Source of the DNA: Lawsonella sp012842085
GTDB lineage: Bacteria; Actinomycetota; Actinomycetes; Mycobacteriales; Mycobacteriaceae
Assembly: GCA_036749735.1 (NCBI GenBank)
Contig: DAINXV010000005.1
Coordinates: forward strand, 1-34,050
Direction of reading: 5' to 3'
DNA: 34,050 nt
Below the pieces are notes generated by a model, which saw only the letters and a list, made by a program, of their open reading frames with translations, was not told the DNA's origin and did no database searches. Every line of letters starts with the position of its first letter. The first letter of the stretch is position 1. Shown here piece after piece: positions 7,598 through 14,780 of the stretch. The position numbers and the translations under genes were made by a program.

Positions 7598-8272
7598 TTA
7601 GCGCAGCAGCAGGGAAGCAGAATGGTTTTCCGGCAGCTGCGCTAACTTATAGGCGCATTGTTGCGGCATCGCGACAATGACACTGCCCGTACTGTCCGCA
7701 GAAACCTGTTGAATAACCGCGTTTTCGCATAATACGCGTGGGCGGGACTTGCCATCGGCGGCCGAGCTCACAACCTCTGCGTGTGTTCCGGGGCTGGCGG
7801 CAGCACCGGTAGGGCTGTGCATACTTACGGCGCGCCAACCGGTCGGCAACTGCAGCCGGTTGAGCCGGGCGCGGGTAAGTATTTCACCTTTCGCAACGTC
7901 ACCCACTGCAAGCGCATGGGATAGCTCGGTTTTCTCGATGCCCGCGTTGTCAGGAACGAATTGTTGGGGAACTGACACCCACTCGATATTGTCTGCGAAA
8001 GCTTCCCCGGCGGTGAGAGCGACGGTGGTGCGGGCAACGGTGACGGTATCGGGGTGGGTTCCTGAAAAAACAAATAGTGCACCTGCGAGGAGTGCGGCAC
8101 CAAGCGCCCCTAGCACTTTTATTTGTTGACGTCGGGTTGCGTGCTGCCACCAACGAGAAAGACGAGGTACCCGAGGGGAAAGGGCATCGTTAGGTGTTGC
8201 TAGTGTTGGGAGCTCCTTGGTCGCGGGAGTTAATTCAGAGGAGGCAGCTAATATTTCTTCACGACGAGACAT
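7598..8272 (-). CDS. SAF-domain membrane-anchored protein (CpaB/FlgA-like fold), function unknown
   Basis: 224 residues: a cytoplasmic N-terminus of about 50 residues, one membrane helix (about 51-70, VLGALGAALLAGALFVFSG) and an extracytoplasmic part. The segment about 78-145 (VTVARTTVALTAGEAFADNI to GDVAKGEILTRARL) is a SAF domain, the fold of CpaB and FlgA. Two cysteines in the outer region, in RVLCENA and MPQQCAY, could form a disulfide. A SAF protein at this place in corynebacterial genomes has no assigned role; no pilus genes are nearby, so a CpaB function is not supported. The start ATG 8272 has no Shine-Dalgarno but has TATGGT six bases upstream, suggesting a leaderless mRNA. Confidence 0.75.
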   Translation of the reverse strand: MSRREEILAASSELTPATKELPTLATPNDALSPRVPRLSRWWQHATRRQQIKVLGALGAALLAGALFVFSGTHPDTVTVARTTVALTAGEAFADNIEWVSVPQQFVPDNAGIEKTELSHALAVGDVAKGEILTRARLNRLQLPTGWRAVSMHSPTGAAASPGTHAEVVSSAADGKSRPRVLCENAVIQQVSADSTGSVIVAMPQQCAYKLAQLPENHSASLLLR

Positions 8273-8278
8273 GCCTCA

Positions 8279-8284
8279 ACCATA
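8279..8284 (-). promoter_or_regulatory. -10 hexamer for the SAF-domain gene, leaderless
   Basis: On the minus strand TATGGT is followed by six bases (TGAGGC) and then the ATG at 8272. With initiation about seven bases past the hexamer, transcription would begin at the start codon. Confidence 0.5.
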
Positions 8285-8331
8285 AAAAGGAAGGCACAAC
8301 TCACAGTCTGAAAGTAGTCCCACAAAGGAAG

Positions 8332-8361
8332 TTATCCACAGCTAGCGACAACTGCGGATAA
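8332..8361. promoter_or_regulatory. Inverted pair of DnaA-box-like 9-mers
   Basis: TTATCCACA at 8332-8340 is a perfect classical DnaA box. TGCGGATAA at 8353-8361 reads TTATCCGCA on the other strand, one mismatch from consensus. The two face each other 12 bases apart in the 100-base gap between the SAF-domain gene and fmdB. DnaA binding is inference from the motif. Confidence 0.5.
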
Positions 8362-8372
8362 CGCTGGAAGAA

Positions 8373-8567
8373 CTACTTGTTCATGTTGCTGTTGCGAGAA
8401 TCCGTCCGGTAAAAACCTTGACCCTTGAACGTGACGCCCACATTCCCGAAAACTTTACGCAGGGGGCCTCCACACTGGGGGCATTCAGTGAGGGCATCAT
8501 CGGAGAAGCTTTGGTGAATATCAAAAGCGTGTCCGCAGTTTTTGCAAGTGTATGAATAAGTGGGCAT
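8373..8567 (-). CDS. FmdB-family zinc-ribbon protein
   Basis: 64 residues. MPTYSYTCKNCGHAFDIHQS with a second CPQCGGPLRK gives the Cys4 zinc ribbon (CxxC at about 8-11 and 34-37) of the FmdB/CxxC_CXXC_SSSS family. Named after a putative regulator of formamidase, the family has no well-proven role. The C-terminus GVTFKGQGFYRTDSR is the usual conserved tail. The ATG at 8567 lies 8 bases after the stop of the cyclo-ligase gene, so the two are co-transcribed; this pairing is common in actinobacteria. Confidence 0.9.
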   Translation of the reverse strand: MPTYSYTCKNCGHAFDIHQSFSDDALTECPQCGGPLRKVFGNVGVTFKGQGFYRTDSRNSNMNK

Positions 8568-8575
8568 GGCTTCTA

Positions 8576-9298
8576 TTATGCGTCAGAGTTAGTACAAAAA
8601 TATATTTGGGTGGGGGTAACAACCATGTCGAGACGTTCGTCATGGTCTTCCAGCGGAATATTATCCAGCACTTCGTGGTCGTAAACAACTCCCACCAGCA
8701 GGGGCATGCGGAGCAGCTCCCCAGCCTGCAACTGGGCGCGCAAACGTGCAAGAGTCCGGTCGTAGAAGCCAGCACCGCGACCCAACCTTCCCCCGTGTTT
8801 GTCGACAGCCGTTGCCGGAATAAACATCACGTCCACCCCCGGAGCTGAAGTGAATAGTTGGGGAGTGGAGGAGGCTGGTTCGGGAATGCGGTAGCGTCCC
8901 GGAACCATGGCTGCGGCACCCTCATATTTGCCCCATTCAAGGATGCCGCCCTCCTTACTGAGGGGCAGAAAAAGTTGCCTGCCTTGGCTGGAAATTGCAT
9001 CCAGCCAATCAAAATTTCCAGGCTCGGCGCCATGGGGGCTGTAAGCACATAGTCGGGACGCCTGGTGCTTTTCCAGGATGCGCAGTGACTGCGTGATGAG
9101 ACCTGCCGTCAACTCCGCATTTATGCTGCTGGAGTTGTTATTAAAGGTGTTGTTGCGGATGGTGAGAGCCCGTTGGCGAAGCAGTTTTTTGTCGTGCTTA
9201 TAGCCTTCCAGAACGTCGTTTTGCGGAAGATAGTTGCTATTCACGGGGCTTTCCGAAACCTTCCAAGTGGACACTAAACAGTGTTGCAAGTCGTTCAT
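8576..9298 (-). CDS. 5-formyltetrahydrofolate cyclo-ligase
   Basis: Up to 240 residues. It converts 5-formyl-THF to 5,10-methenyl-THF with ATP. The LCAYSPHGAEP segment and the C-terminal GGRLGRGAGFYDRTLARL phosphate/folate-binding motif, plus a VVYDHEVL-ERLDMVVTPT ending, are typical. Family members are about 190-200 residues. The first 28 residues here have no family likeness and the ATG at 9298 has no ribosome site and sits 27 bases from the divergent galU start. A GTG at 9244 (222 residues), preceded by GGAAAG, is a reasonable alternative, with a TAAACT hexamer at 9302-9307 as a possible -10. Confidence 0.9.
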   Translation of the reverse strand: MNDLQHCLVSTWKVSESPVNSNYLPQNDVLEGYKHDKKLLRQRALTIRNNTFNNNSSSINAELTAGLITQSLRILEKHQASRLCAYSPHGAEPGNFDWLDAISSQGRQLFLPLSKEGGILEWGKYEGAAAMVPGRYRIPEPASSTPQLFTSAPGVDVMFIPATAVDKHGGRLGRGAGFYDRTLARLRAQLQAGELLRMPLLVGVVYDHEVLDNIPLEDHDERLDMVVTPTQIYFCTNSDA

Positions 9299-9313
9299 CT
9301 AAGTTTATGCCAC

Positions 9314-9319
9314 TAGGCT
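9314..9319 (+). promoter_or_regulatory. -10 hexamer for galU, leaderless
   Basis: TAGGCT is followed by six bases and the galU ATG at 9326. No purine-rich ribosome site stands between, so transcription is likely to start at or next to the A of ATG. Confidence 0.55.
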
Positions 9320-9325
9320 GTAGTT

Positions 9326-10249
9326 ATGTCTAATAACGAAAAGACCCGCGGTGTGTTCCAAACAGCAATCATTCCCGCCGCTGGCCTGGGTACCCGTTTT
9401 CTCCCCGTAACGAAGACGGTCCCGAAGGAACTCCTCCCGGTTGTCTCCACCCCCGGCATTGAAATTATTGCCGGTGAAGCCGCCGAAGCTGGTGCTGATC
9501 GTCTAGTCATCGTCACCTCCGACCGCAAAACCGGAGTGATGGCTTACTTCAATGAAGATCCAGTGCTGGAGACGGCTTTGGAAAAGCAAGGCAAAGAAGT
9601 CATGCTGCATCGGGTGCGACGGGCACCGGGCCTGATCAAGGTGGAATCTGCGTTGCAGGAGAAGCCTCTCGGACTGGGACACGCTATTAGTGTTGCGGAA
9701 GATCACCTCACTGAGGACGAAGACTGTGTCGCCGTGCTTTTGCCGGATGATGTAGTTATGCCCACCGGCGTCCTCGAAGAGATGGAAGAGGTGCGCAACC
9801 GATTCGGAGGCACAGTTCTGTGCGCCTGCGAAGTACCGGGTGAAGAAATTTCCGCATACGGTGTTTTTGATGTCGAACCCACTGGTGATCCAGCTGATGA
9901 AGGTCGGGTCATGCGGGTGAAGGGCATGGTGGAGAAACCAGATCCAGAGGATGCTCCCAGCAATTTTGCGGCTGTGGGACGGTACATTCTGGATCGCTCC
10001 ATTTTTGGAGCATTGCAGCGGATCGAACCGGGTGCTGGAGGCGAATTGCAACTAACTGATGCAATTGCCCTACAAGTGGAAGAGGGGCTTCCCACCCATG
10101 TTGTGGTTCATCACGGTGTGCGCCACGATCTAGGCAACCCGGGCGGGTTTATTCGCGCATCCGTAGATTTTGCACTTCAAGATGAAACGTACGGATCGGA
10201 CCTACGCGAGTGGTTAAAGGATAGACTGAAACAAGACGTCGATGGATGA
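9326..10249 (+). CDS. galU: UTP--glucose-1-phosphate uridylyltransferase
   Basis: 307 residues, normal length for bacterial GalU. The nucleotide-binding loop AAGLGTRFLPVTKTVPKELL (19-38) holds the GxGTR signature and catalytic lysines. Further marks are LGHAISVAEDHL, VLLPDDVV, VEKPDPEDAPS and the HDLGNPGGFI ending. It makes UDP-glucose from UTP and glucose-1-phosphate, feeding cell-envelope polysaccharides, arabinogalactan (through UDP-galactose) and trehalose. It is the first gene of the galU-glp-rimJ-glpR block, as in other Mycobacteriales. The start is probably leaderless. Confidence 0.96.
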   Translation: MSNNEKTRGVFQTAIIPAAGLGTRFLPVTKTVPKELLPVVSTPGIEIIAGEAAEAGADRLVIVTSDRKTGVMAYFNEDPVLETALEKQGKEVMLHRVRRAPGLIKVESALQEKPLGLGHAISVAEDHLTEDEDCVAVLLPDDVVMPTGVLEEMEEVRNRFGGTVLCACEVPGEEISAYGVFDVEPTGDPADEGRVMRVKGMVEKPDPEDAPSNFAAVGRYILDRSIFGALQRIEPGAGGELQLTDAIALQVEEGLPTHVVVHHGVRHDLGNPGGFIRASVDFALQDETYGSDLREWLKDRLKQDVDG

Positions 10250-10345
10250 CATCGATAGCGACACGCACAATAATTGCGGATTGCAAGCTATCCTCTCCAC
10301 GGCTTGCGGGACGCGTAAATTTCGTTCACAACTCGGAGGAGTGGA

Positions 10346-11596
10346 ATGCGTTCTGTTGAAGAACAGCAGGCTTTGGTGACCGCCTCTGCCGTCGCACCCA
10401 ACCCAGTTCGGGTTTCGATTCGCGATGCTCTCGGCCTACTTTGTGCTGAAGAAGTGGAAACAACTGCCCCCTTACCTGGATTCGACCAAGCTGCCATTGA
10501 CGGCTTCGCAGTTCGCGCAGTTGACGTCAAACATGCCCCCTCGTCTAGCGACAGCACGCCCTCTCAGGTGAGTCTGCCGGTGGTGGGAGATATTTCTGCA
10601 GGATCCCGCATGCACACTCGCTTGCAACCCAAACAAACAGTGCGGGTTTTCACCGGTGCCGCGATGCCTGCTTTAGCCGATGCGGTAGTTCCCCTGGCGT
10701 GGACTGACAACGGTGAATCACGCGTAACCATCAAACGGCGCGTTAACTCGGGTGACTTTGTCCGCAAGATAGGAGATGACGTCACCCCCGGCGACATTGC
10801 GGTACATGCTGGCACGATCGTGGGTCCCGCCCAGGTTGGGTTGTTGGCTGCCGTGGGACGGGAAAAAGTTCTTGTGCATCCGCGTCCCCGCGTATCCATT
10901 ATTAGCGTCGGCAATGAGCTAGTGGATTTGGACCGCAAACCTGGCCAAGGCCAAGTCTATGACGTCGCCTCCTATGCACTATCTGCAGCTGCTGCTGATG
11001 CCGGTGCGGAAGTCCACCGGGTAGGCATTGTCTCCACCGAACCCCGTGCCTTCCGGGAGCTAGTAGAAACGCAGTTGCTGCGCTCAGAAATCGTAGTTAT
11101 TGCAGGTGCCGTAGGCGGTATTGCTTCCGAGCATGTGCGCTCTGTTTTGAGCGACCTAGGTGAAGTGGAAGTGGAACGGGTAGCAATGCACCCAGGTTCC
11201 GTGCAAGGTTTCGGCCTATTAGGGGCAGACCAAATCCCCACCTTCCTGGCGCCCTCCAACGCCGCATCAGCATTGTTAGTCTTTGAACTGATGGTGCGCC
11301 CCATGATTCGTATTGCTCTGGGCAAACGCCACCCGATGCGCCGGGTTGTTCGCGCTCGCACCATCACCCCCGTCACCTCCATGAAGGGCCGCGCCGGATA
11401 TTTGCGAGCACAACTTATGCGAGATGAGGCGACGGGAGAATACCTGGTGCAGGCGTTGGCCGGTGCCAATCCCTCCACCTCCCATTTGTTGGCGTCACTG
11501 TCCGAATCTAATGCTCTAATCGTGGTGCCGCCCGAATTAACTGAGGTTCGTACTGGTGAAGAAGTGGACGTGCTGTTCTTGGCGCAGAGGGGTTAA
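10346..11596 (+). CDS. glp: Gephyrin-like MoeA-family protein Glp
   Basis: 416 residues with full MoeA architecture: DAAIDGFAVRA-like motif near 50-57, a barrel domain, a MoCF_biosynth domain (about 180-325) and a C-terminal barrel (about 335-414). Start ATG follows GGAGGAG. Several MoeA active-site motifs are altered: the GGVSxGxxD loop reads GAVGGIASEH (254-263), LPGNPVSA reads LAPSNAASA (301-309), and SxGDEL reads SVGNEL (187-192). A MoeA homologue at this site in Corynebacterium glutamicum, named Glp, binds FtsZ and the membrane receptor GlpR and works in cell division. Gene order and the degraded site favour Glp here over molybdenum insertion, although residual MoeA activity cannot be excluded. 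Confidence 0.82.
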   Translation: MRSVEEQQALVTASAVAPNPVRVSIRDALGLLCAEEVETTAPLPGFDQAAIDGFAVRAVDVKHAPSSSDSTPSQVSLPVVGDISAGSRMHTRLQPKQTVRVFTGAAMPALADAVVPLAWTDNGESRVTIKRRVNSGDFVRKIGDDVTPGDIAVHAGTIVGPAQVGLLAAVGREKVLVHPRPRVSIISVGNELVDLDRKPGQGQVYDVASYALSAAAADAGAEVHRVGIVSTEPRAFRELVETQLLRSEIVVIAGAVGGIASEHVRSVLSDLGEVEVERVAMHPGSVQGFGLLGADQIPTFLAPSNAASALLVFELMVRPMIRIALGKRHPMRRVVRARTITPVTSMKGRAGYLRAQLMRDEATGEYLVQALAGANPSTSHLLASLSESNALIVVPPELTEVRTGEEVDVLFLAQRG

Positions 11597-12242
11597 CTGG
11601 TTTCAACCAGCTCCACTCACCCCGAGCCTGTTTACTAAGGCAGGGGAAGTAAATCTCCGTTTGCCACGTCGCAGCGACGGCGACGCTATTGTTGCTGCGC
11701 GTTTGCGCTCCCGCACGGATATTGCAGCCTGGGAACCCGATATTGGGGTGGAGGATCCTTGGGATGAGCTCACCGCCCGCCGCCAGTGGAAAGACCACTA
11801 CAAGTGGCTGTGGAAGTCCTACCAATATGGCTATCTGGTTCCATTTGTGATTCAGCTGAATGGGGAGCCAGTGGGGCAGCTGATATTGACCAAGATTGAG
11901 CGCGGCCCGATAAATGGTGCCACGTTGGGTTATTGGGTGGATACTGCGGTGACTGGCCGGGGTGTTGCGACGGCTGCAGCAGCATTGGCGGTTGACTACG
12001 GGTGGCACCATCTAGATTTGCATCGTATTCAGGCGACTGTGCACCCCCGCAACGACGCTAGTAAAGCTGTGCTTGGGAAAATTGGTTTCCGGCACGAAGG
12101 TTTACTGCGTGGGTATTTCAAAATTAACGGCAAATATGAGGAGCACGAATTGTGGGCGGTGCTCCTGGAGGATTATCCGGCGGGTGCTGCGCACCGGATT
12201 GTGAGCGCGGGCAAAGCCTCCCACTGGGCGGACCGTATTTAG
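11556..12242 (+). CDS. rimJ: RimJ-like GNAT N-acetyltransferase
   Basis: Up to 228 residues. The GNAT fold is clear from about residue 30: NLRLPRRSDGDAI, PFVIQLNGEPVGQ, LGYWVDTAVTGRGVATAAAA (acetyl-CoA binding, R/QxxGxG/A variant GRGVAT) and LHRIQATVHPRNDASKAVLG-KIGFRHEG. Similarity is to RimJ/RimL enzymes that acetylate protein N-termini such as S5; the true substrate is unknown. The only start in frame is the GTG at 11556, which overlaps glp by 41 bases and has GAGG 9 bases upstream; no ATG, GTG or TTG lies between it and the first family-like residues. It is the third gene of the galU-glp-rimJ-glpR block. Confidence 0.88.
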   Translation: MKKWTCCSWRRGVNWFQPAPLTPSLFTKAGEVNLRLPRRSDGDAIVAARLRSRTDIAAWEPDIGVEDPWDELTARRQWKDHYKWLWKSYQYGYLVPFVIQLNGEPVGQLILTKIERGPINGATLGYWVDTAVTGRGVATAAAALAVDYGWHHLDLHRIQATVHPRNDASKAVLGKIGFRHEGLLRGYFKINGKYEEHELWAVLLEDYPAGAAHRIVSAGKASHWADRI

Positions 12243-12366
12243 CTGATCTTATTTCGCGGCTGGTATTGAAACGTCTTGCGGCTAGCGCTCTTTGAGCAAA
12301 CGCCTTTCTCTGCCCGTAAACCCTAAAATGTGTCTAGTGTTACTGGTGGGACTGGATTGAAATTTG

Positions 12367-12396
12367 TTGACTATGCTTGGGGTGTAACGATTATGG
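12367..12396 (+). promoter_or_regulatory. Possible promoter of glpR
   Basis: A TTGACT -35-like hexamer at 12367-12372 is followed 17-18 bases later by ATTATG/TTATGG, a poor -10. It lies in the 259-base gap before glpR. A 14-base palindrome CAGCAT-AA-ATGCTG (12432-12445) in the leader could be an operator. Confidence 0.3.
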
Positions 12397-12501
12397 GTTT
12401 GCTGGCTTCTCTCGGTGTGTCAAAAATGATTCAGCATAAATGCTGGTTAACCTAGAAATTGAAGAGAACCGTTTTTTATTTATTGAGGGAGTGGTGACGC
12501 A

Positions 12502-14088
12502 ATGACAAGCACTTGGCTGATTGTGCTCTTAGTTGTCGTATGGCTCCTAGTGTTGGTCCCCATGCTCGTTAATACCCGCGAGCCTATTCGTCGTACCTCG
12601 AAGGCATTCTCAGAAACTCGAGTGTTGCACCGCGGGGACAGTAAACGGCTCTCCCCTCGACGCGTTATCCGTCCACGCCCAGTTGATCAGGCCGATGACG
12701 CAGAATCTGAAGCCATTATCGAAGATGCTGATGGTTCCCAGGAAAGGAACATCACTATGGCCGCAAACACCCAGCAGGACTTCATCCAAGCGACACTGCC
12801 GTTTGAGGAAGAAGCTCCTGTCGCCGAAGATGCTATCACCGAAGAAATTCCTCTCACCTCCGACCTCATCTCGGAAAGCCTTGATGCTTACGAGGACACT
12901 GCAGAAGGTGCAGGACTGCAGGACGAATCTGAGGACGAAATCGTCGAAGAGGATGTTGAGGAAGATATTGTTGACGGTCTAGTCGACGATGTTGACGAAT
13001 TCGTAGACGAGAACCTCGGCGATGACACCGACGTGACCGACAGGGTTGAAGAGGTCGTAGAGGTTGACGAAGCTGTAGAGACACTGCAGGAGGAAGAGGA
13101 CCTGCAGGAAGGCGATGAGGAATCTTCTGCAGATACTGTGGATACCGCAGAAGCCGCAGATGGCGACTATGGGGTGGAAGCCGCCGAGGCCGTCGCCTAT
13201 GCTGAGACAGCTTCTGAAGAGGAAGAGAAAAAGGAAGCATCCGGTTTAACAGGAGCTCTCGCGAGCATTATTGGCTCCTTCAAGAAGACGGATCGCAACA
13301 TTCCAGAGCCTGCTCCGCAAATGTCGATGGATGCGGCTGATATTGCCTACGCGGAACGCCGCCGCGGCCGCGGAGTCTACGATCCTGTCGCAGACCAGAA
13401 GAACGCCCAAAAGCTTTATCGGCGCCGCCGCAACCTGTTTCTTTTCCTGTTGGTACTTCTCATTCCGGCCTTCACCACCGCAATTATTTACGGTGGCGCA
13501 GTATGGGTTGCGCCCGCTGTGAATGTGGTAATTATTGCGCTCTATCTGGCAGGACTGCGCAGCCAAGTACGCCTCGAAAAAGAGCTACGTGCGCGCCGCA
13601 TGGCTCGACTCCGTCACGCCCGCCGGGAACGAGACGCATATGATGAACGCCGCGCAGAAGGTGTAGATACCAGTTTCCGAGGCCAGTACTTGTTGGTCGA
13701 CACGGATGATGGTGACCCGATCTTCGACCACCTCGACACCGAAAACTTTATGGCAGGCTACGTAGCTGAACACGCAGAAGAGTTCACCTACGACGAAAAC
13801 GGCTATCTCCGTGACCGTTTCGGCAAGGTGCATCTCAACCCCGATAATTACCCAGCAGGCACATTCGGGGAGAGGCCGATACCCGAAGAGGAAGTGGGCG
13901 CGTACCACCAGGTGCCGCAAACCGAGTACCACTACCAGGAAGACGAGAGGGTCGAGTACTACGACCCCTATTCTGGCGGTGAATACACCGGCGGACGGAG
14001 CGTCGACTACTGGGATGACGCCGAAGCAGCCGGCTCAGTTCGACAGTTCCGGATCTCCCCGGATGACGACTACCGAAACGTTGGATAG
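12502..14088 (+). CDS. glpR: GlpR-like membrane receptor of the gephyrin-like protein
   Basis: 528 residues. One N-terminal membrane helix (about 4-23), a basic stretch with RRT/RRVIRPRP (30-60), a strongly acidic low-complexity region (about 62-245, Asp/Glu-rich, few hydrophobics), a second basic segment (about 285-312, RRRGRG to YRRRRN), a hydrophobic hairpin of two helices (about 311-331 and 333-352), a basic region RARRMARLRHARRERD and a C-terminal Tyr/Asp/Glu-rich tail. Location two genes after glp and topology match the corynebacterial GlpR, a membrane protein that captures Glp and links it to division and polar growth. Ribosome site GAGGGAG precedes ATG 12502. The acidic part is longer than I would expect and may be species-specific. 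Confidence 0.78.
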   Translation: MTSTWLIVLLVVVWLLVLVPMLVNTREPIRRTSKAFSETRVLHRGDSKRLSPRRVIRPRPVDQADDAESEAIIEDADGSQERNITMAANTQQDFIQATLPFEEEAPVAEDAITEEIPLTSDLISESLDAYEDTAEGAGLQDESEDEIVEEDVEEDIVDGLVDDVDEFVDENLGDDTDVTDRVEEVVEVDEAVETLQEEEDLQEGDEESSADTVDTAEAADGDYGVEAAEAVAYAETASEEEEKKEASGLTGALASIIGSFKKTDRNIPEPAPQMSMDAADIAYAERRRGRGVYDPVADQKNAQKLYRRRRNLFLFLLVLLIPAFTTAIIYGGAVWVAPAVNVVIIALYLAGLRSQVRLEKELRARRMARLRHARRERDAYDERRAEGVDTSFRGQYLLVDTDDGDPIFDHLDTENFMAGYVAEHAEEFTYDENGYLRDRFGKVHLNPDNYPAGTFGERPIPEEEVGAYHQVPQTEYHYQEDERVEYYDPYSGGEYTGGRSVDYWDDAEAAGSVRQFRISPDDDYRNVG

Positions 14089-14110
14089 AAACGTCCGCTA
14101 AAACGATTTT

Positions 14111-14137
14111 TTGGATACTCTCACTCGCTGGTACAGT
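14111..14137 (+). promoter_or_regulatory. Candidate promoter of the tRNA-Ala gene
   Basis: TACAGT at 14132-14137 fits the TANNNT -10 pattern and lies 11 bases before the mature tRNA. TTGGAT at 14111-14116 is a possible -35 with a short 15-base spacer. Confidence 0.4.
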
Positions 14138-14148
14138 GAGTGAAGCCT

Positions 14149-14224
14149 GGGGCTATAGCGCAGTTGGTAGCGCGTCTCGTTCGCATCGAGAAGGTCAGGG
14201 GTTCGATTCCCCTTAGCTCCACCA
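14149..14224 (+). tRNA. tRNA-Ala (anticodon CGC)
   Basis: 76 bases with encoded CCA. The acceptor stem GGGGCTA pairs with TAGCTCC and includes G3:U70, the alanine identity element. The D arm is GCGC-AGTTGGTA-GCGC, the anticodon stem TCTCG/CGAGA holds loop TTCGCAT with anticodon CGC, and the T arm is AGGGG-TTCGATT-CCCCT. It reads GCG codons. It stands alone between glpR and the doxX-like gene, with its own candidate promoter and terminator. Confidence 0.97.
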
Positions 14225-14230
14225 CTACAC

Positions 14231-14261
14231 ACGGCTGAGACCAAGCGTCTCGGCCGTTTTT
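14231..14261 (+). terminator. Terminator of the tRNA-Ala gene
   Basis: An 11-bp stem (14231-14241 with 14247-14257, one G:U pair) with loop CAAGC is followed by a run of Ts, 7 bases after the tRNA. Confidence 0.85.
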
Positions 14262-14313
14262 ACTATTGAAAGTTTCCCCGCCTACGTTCCACGATGTCGC
14301 CCATATCGTCGGC

Positions 14314-14319
14314 TACGAT
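14314..14319 (+). promoter_or_regulatory. -10 hexamer for the doxX-like gene, leaderless
   Basis: TACGAT is followed by GACATT and then ATG at 14326. There is no ribosome site before this ATG. This fixes the start within a frame that is open from a TTG at 14266. Confidence 0.55.
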
Positions 14320-14325
14320 GACATT

Positions 14326-14739
14326 ATGCTCAATAAACCCTGGCTCCAAGACGCGGCGCTTTTACTGCTTCGTATTGTCTCCGCAGTTGTACTCGGATTT
14401 CAGGGTTACCGTATCTTTTTCGTCCACGGCCTGGACTCCAGCGCACATGCATTCGATGTTTGGGGCATGCCTTGGGCCCTAGGCTCCGCCGTTATTATCG
14501 GCGTCGTTTTGCTCCTAGGCGCGGTCACCGTCGGTATCGGAATCCTGACACCCCTGATGGCGGCTCTCGCACTGCTCACCGAGGTCTACTACACTTTCTT
14601 CCTCATCGTTGGCGGGAACCAGCCGGGCTCGAGCTCCCAAGTGCAAATGCAGTTCCTTATTATCGCCGTGCTGTTAGCATTAATCGTTTTTGGTGCGGGG
14701 CGCGCCTCCGCCGACAGTTTCCTCAATCGGCGCAGCTAG
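14326..14739 (+). CDS. DoxX-family membrane protein
   Basis: 137 residues from ATG 14326; the longer frame from TTG 14266 adds 20 residues that are not family-like. Four hydrophobic helices fill most of the protein. The opening NKPWLQDAALLLLRIVSAVVL and the GY/F xxxxxG segment with a later MQFLIIAVLLALIVFGAGRASADSFL match the DoxX family, in which the C-terminal GaGrySlD motif is common. DoxX proteins are poorly understood; some mycobacterial ones join a membrane oxidoreductase complex with superoxide dismutase. No partner gene is adjacent. Confidence 0.82.
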   Translation: MLNKPWLQDAALLLLRIVSAVVLGFQGYRIFFVHGLDSSAHAFDVWGMPWALGSAVIIGVVLLLGAVTVGIGILTPLMAALALLTEVYYTFFLIVGGNQPGSSSQVQMQFLIIAVLLALIVFGAGRASADSFLNRRS

Positions 14740-14780
14740 CGGCTGGAGAATTAGCGGCTCAGCACAAGTAGGGAAGTGCT

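Noticed and set aside
10283..10307. GCAAGC/GCTTGC inverted repeat after galU as a terminator
   Set aside because: The stem is only 6 bp with a 13-base loop and no T-tract follows.
12393..12455. 20-codon open frame before glpR as a leader peptide
   Set aside because: It has only a weak ribosome site, no attenuator-like hairpins follow, and such a frame is expected by chance.
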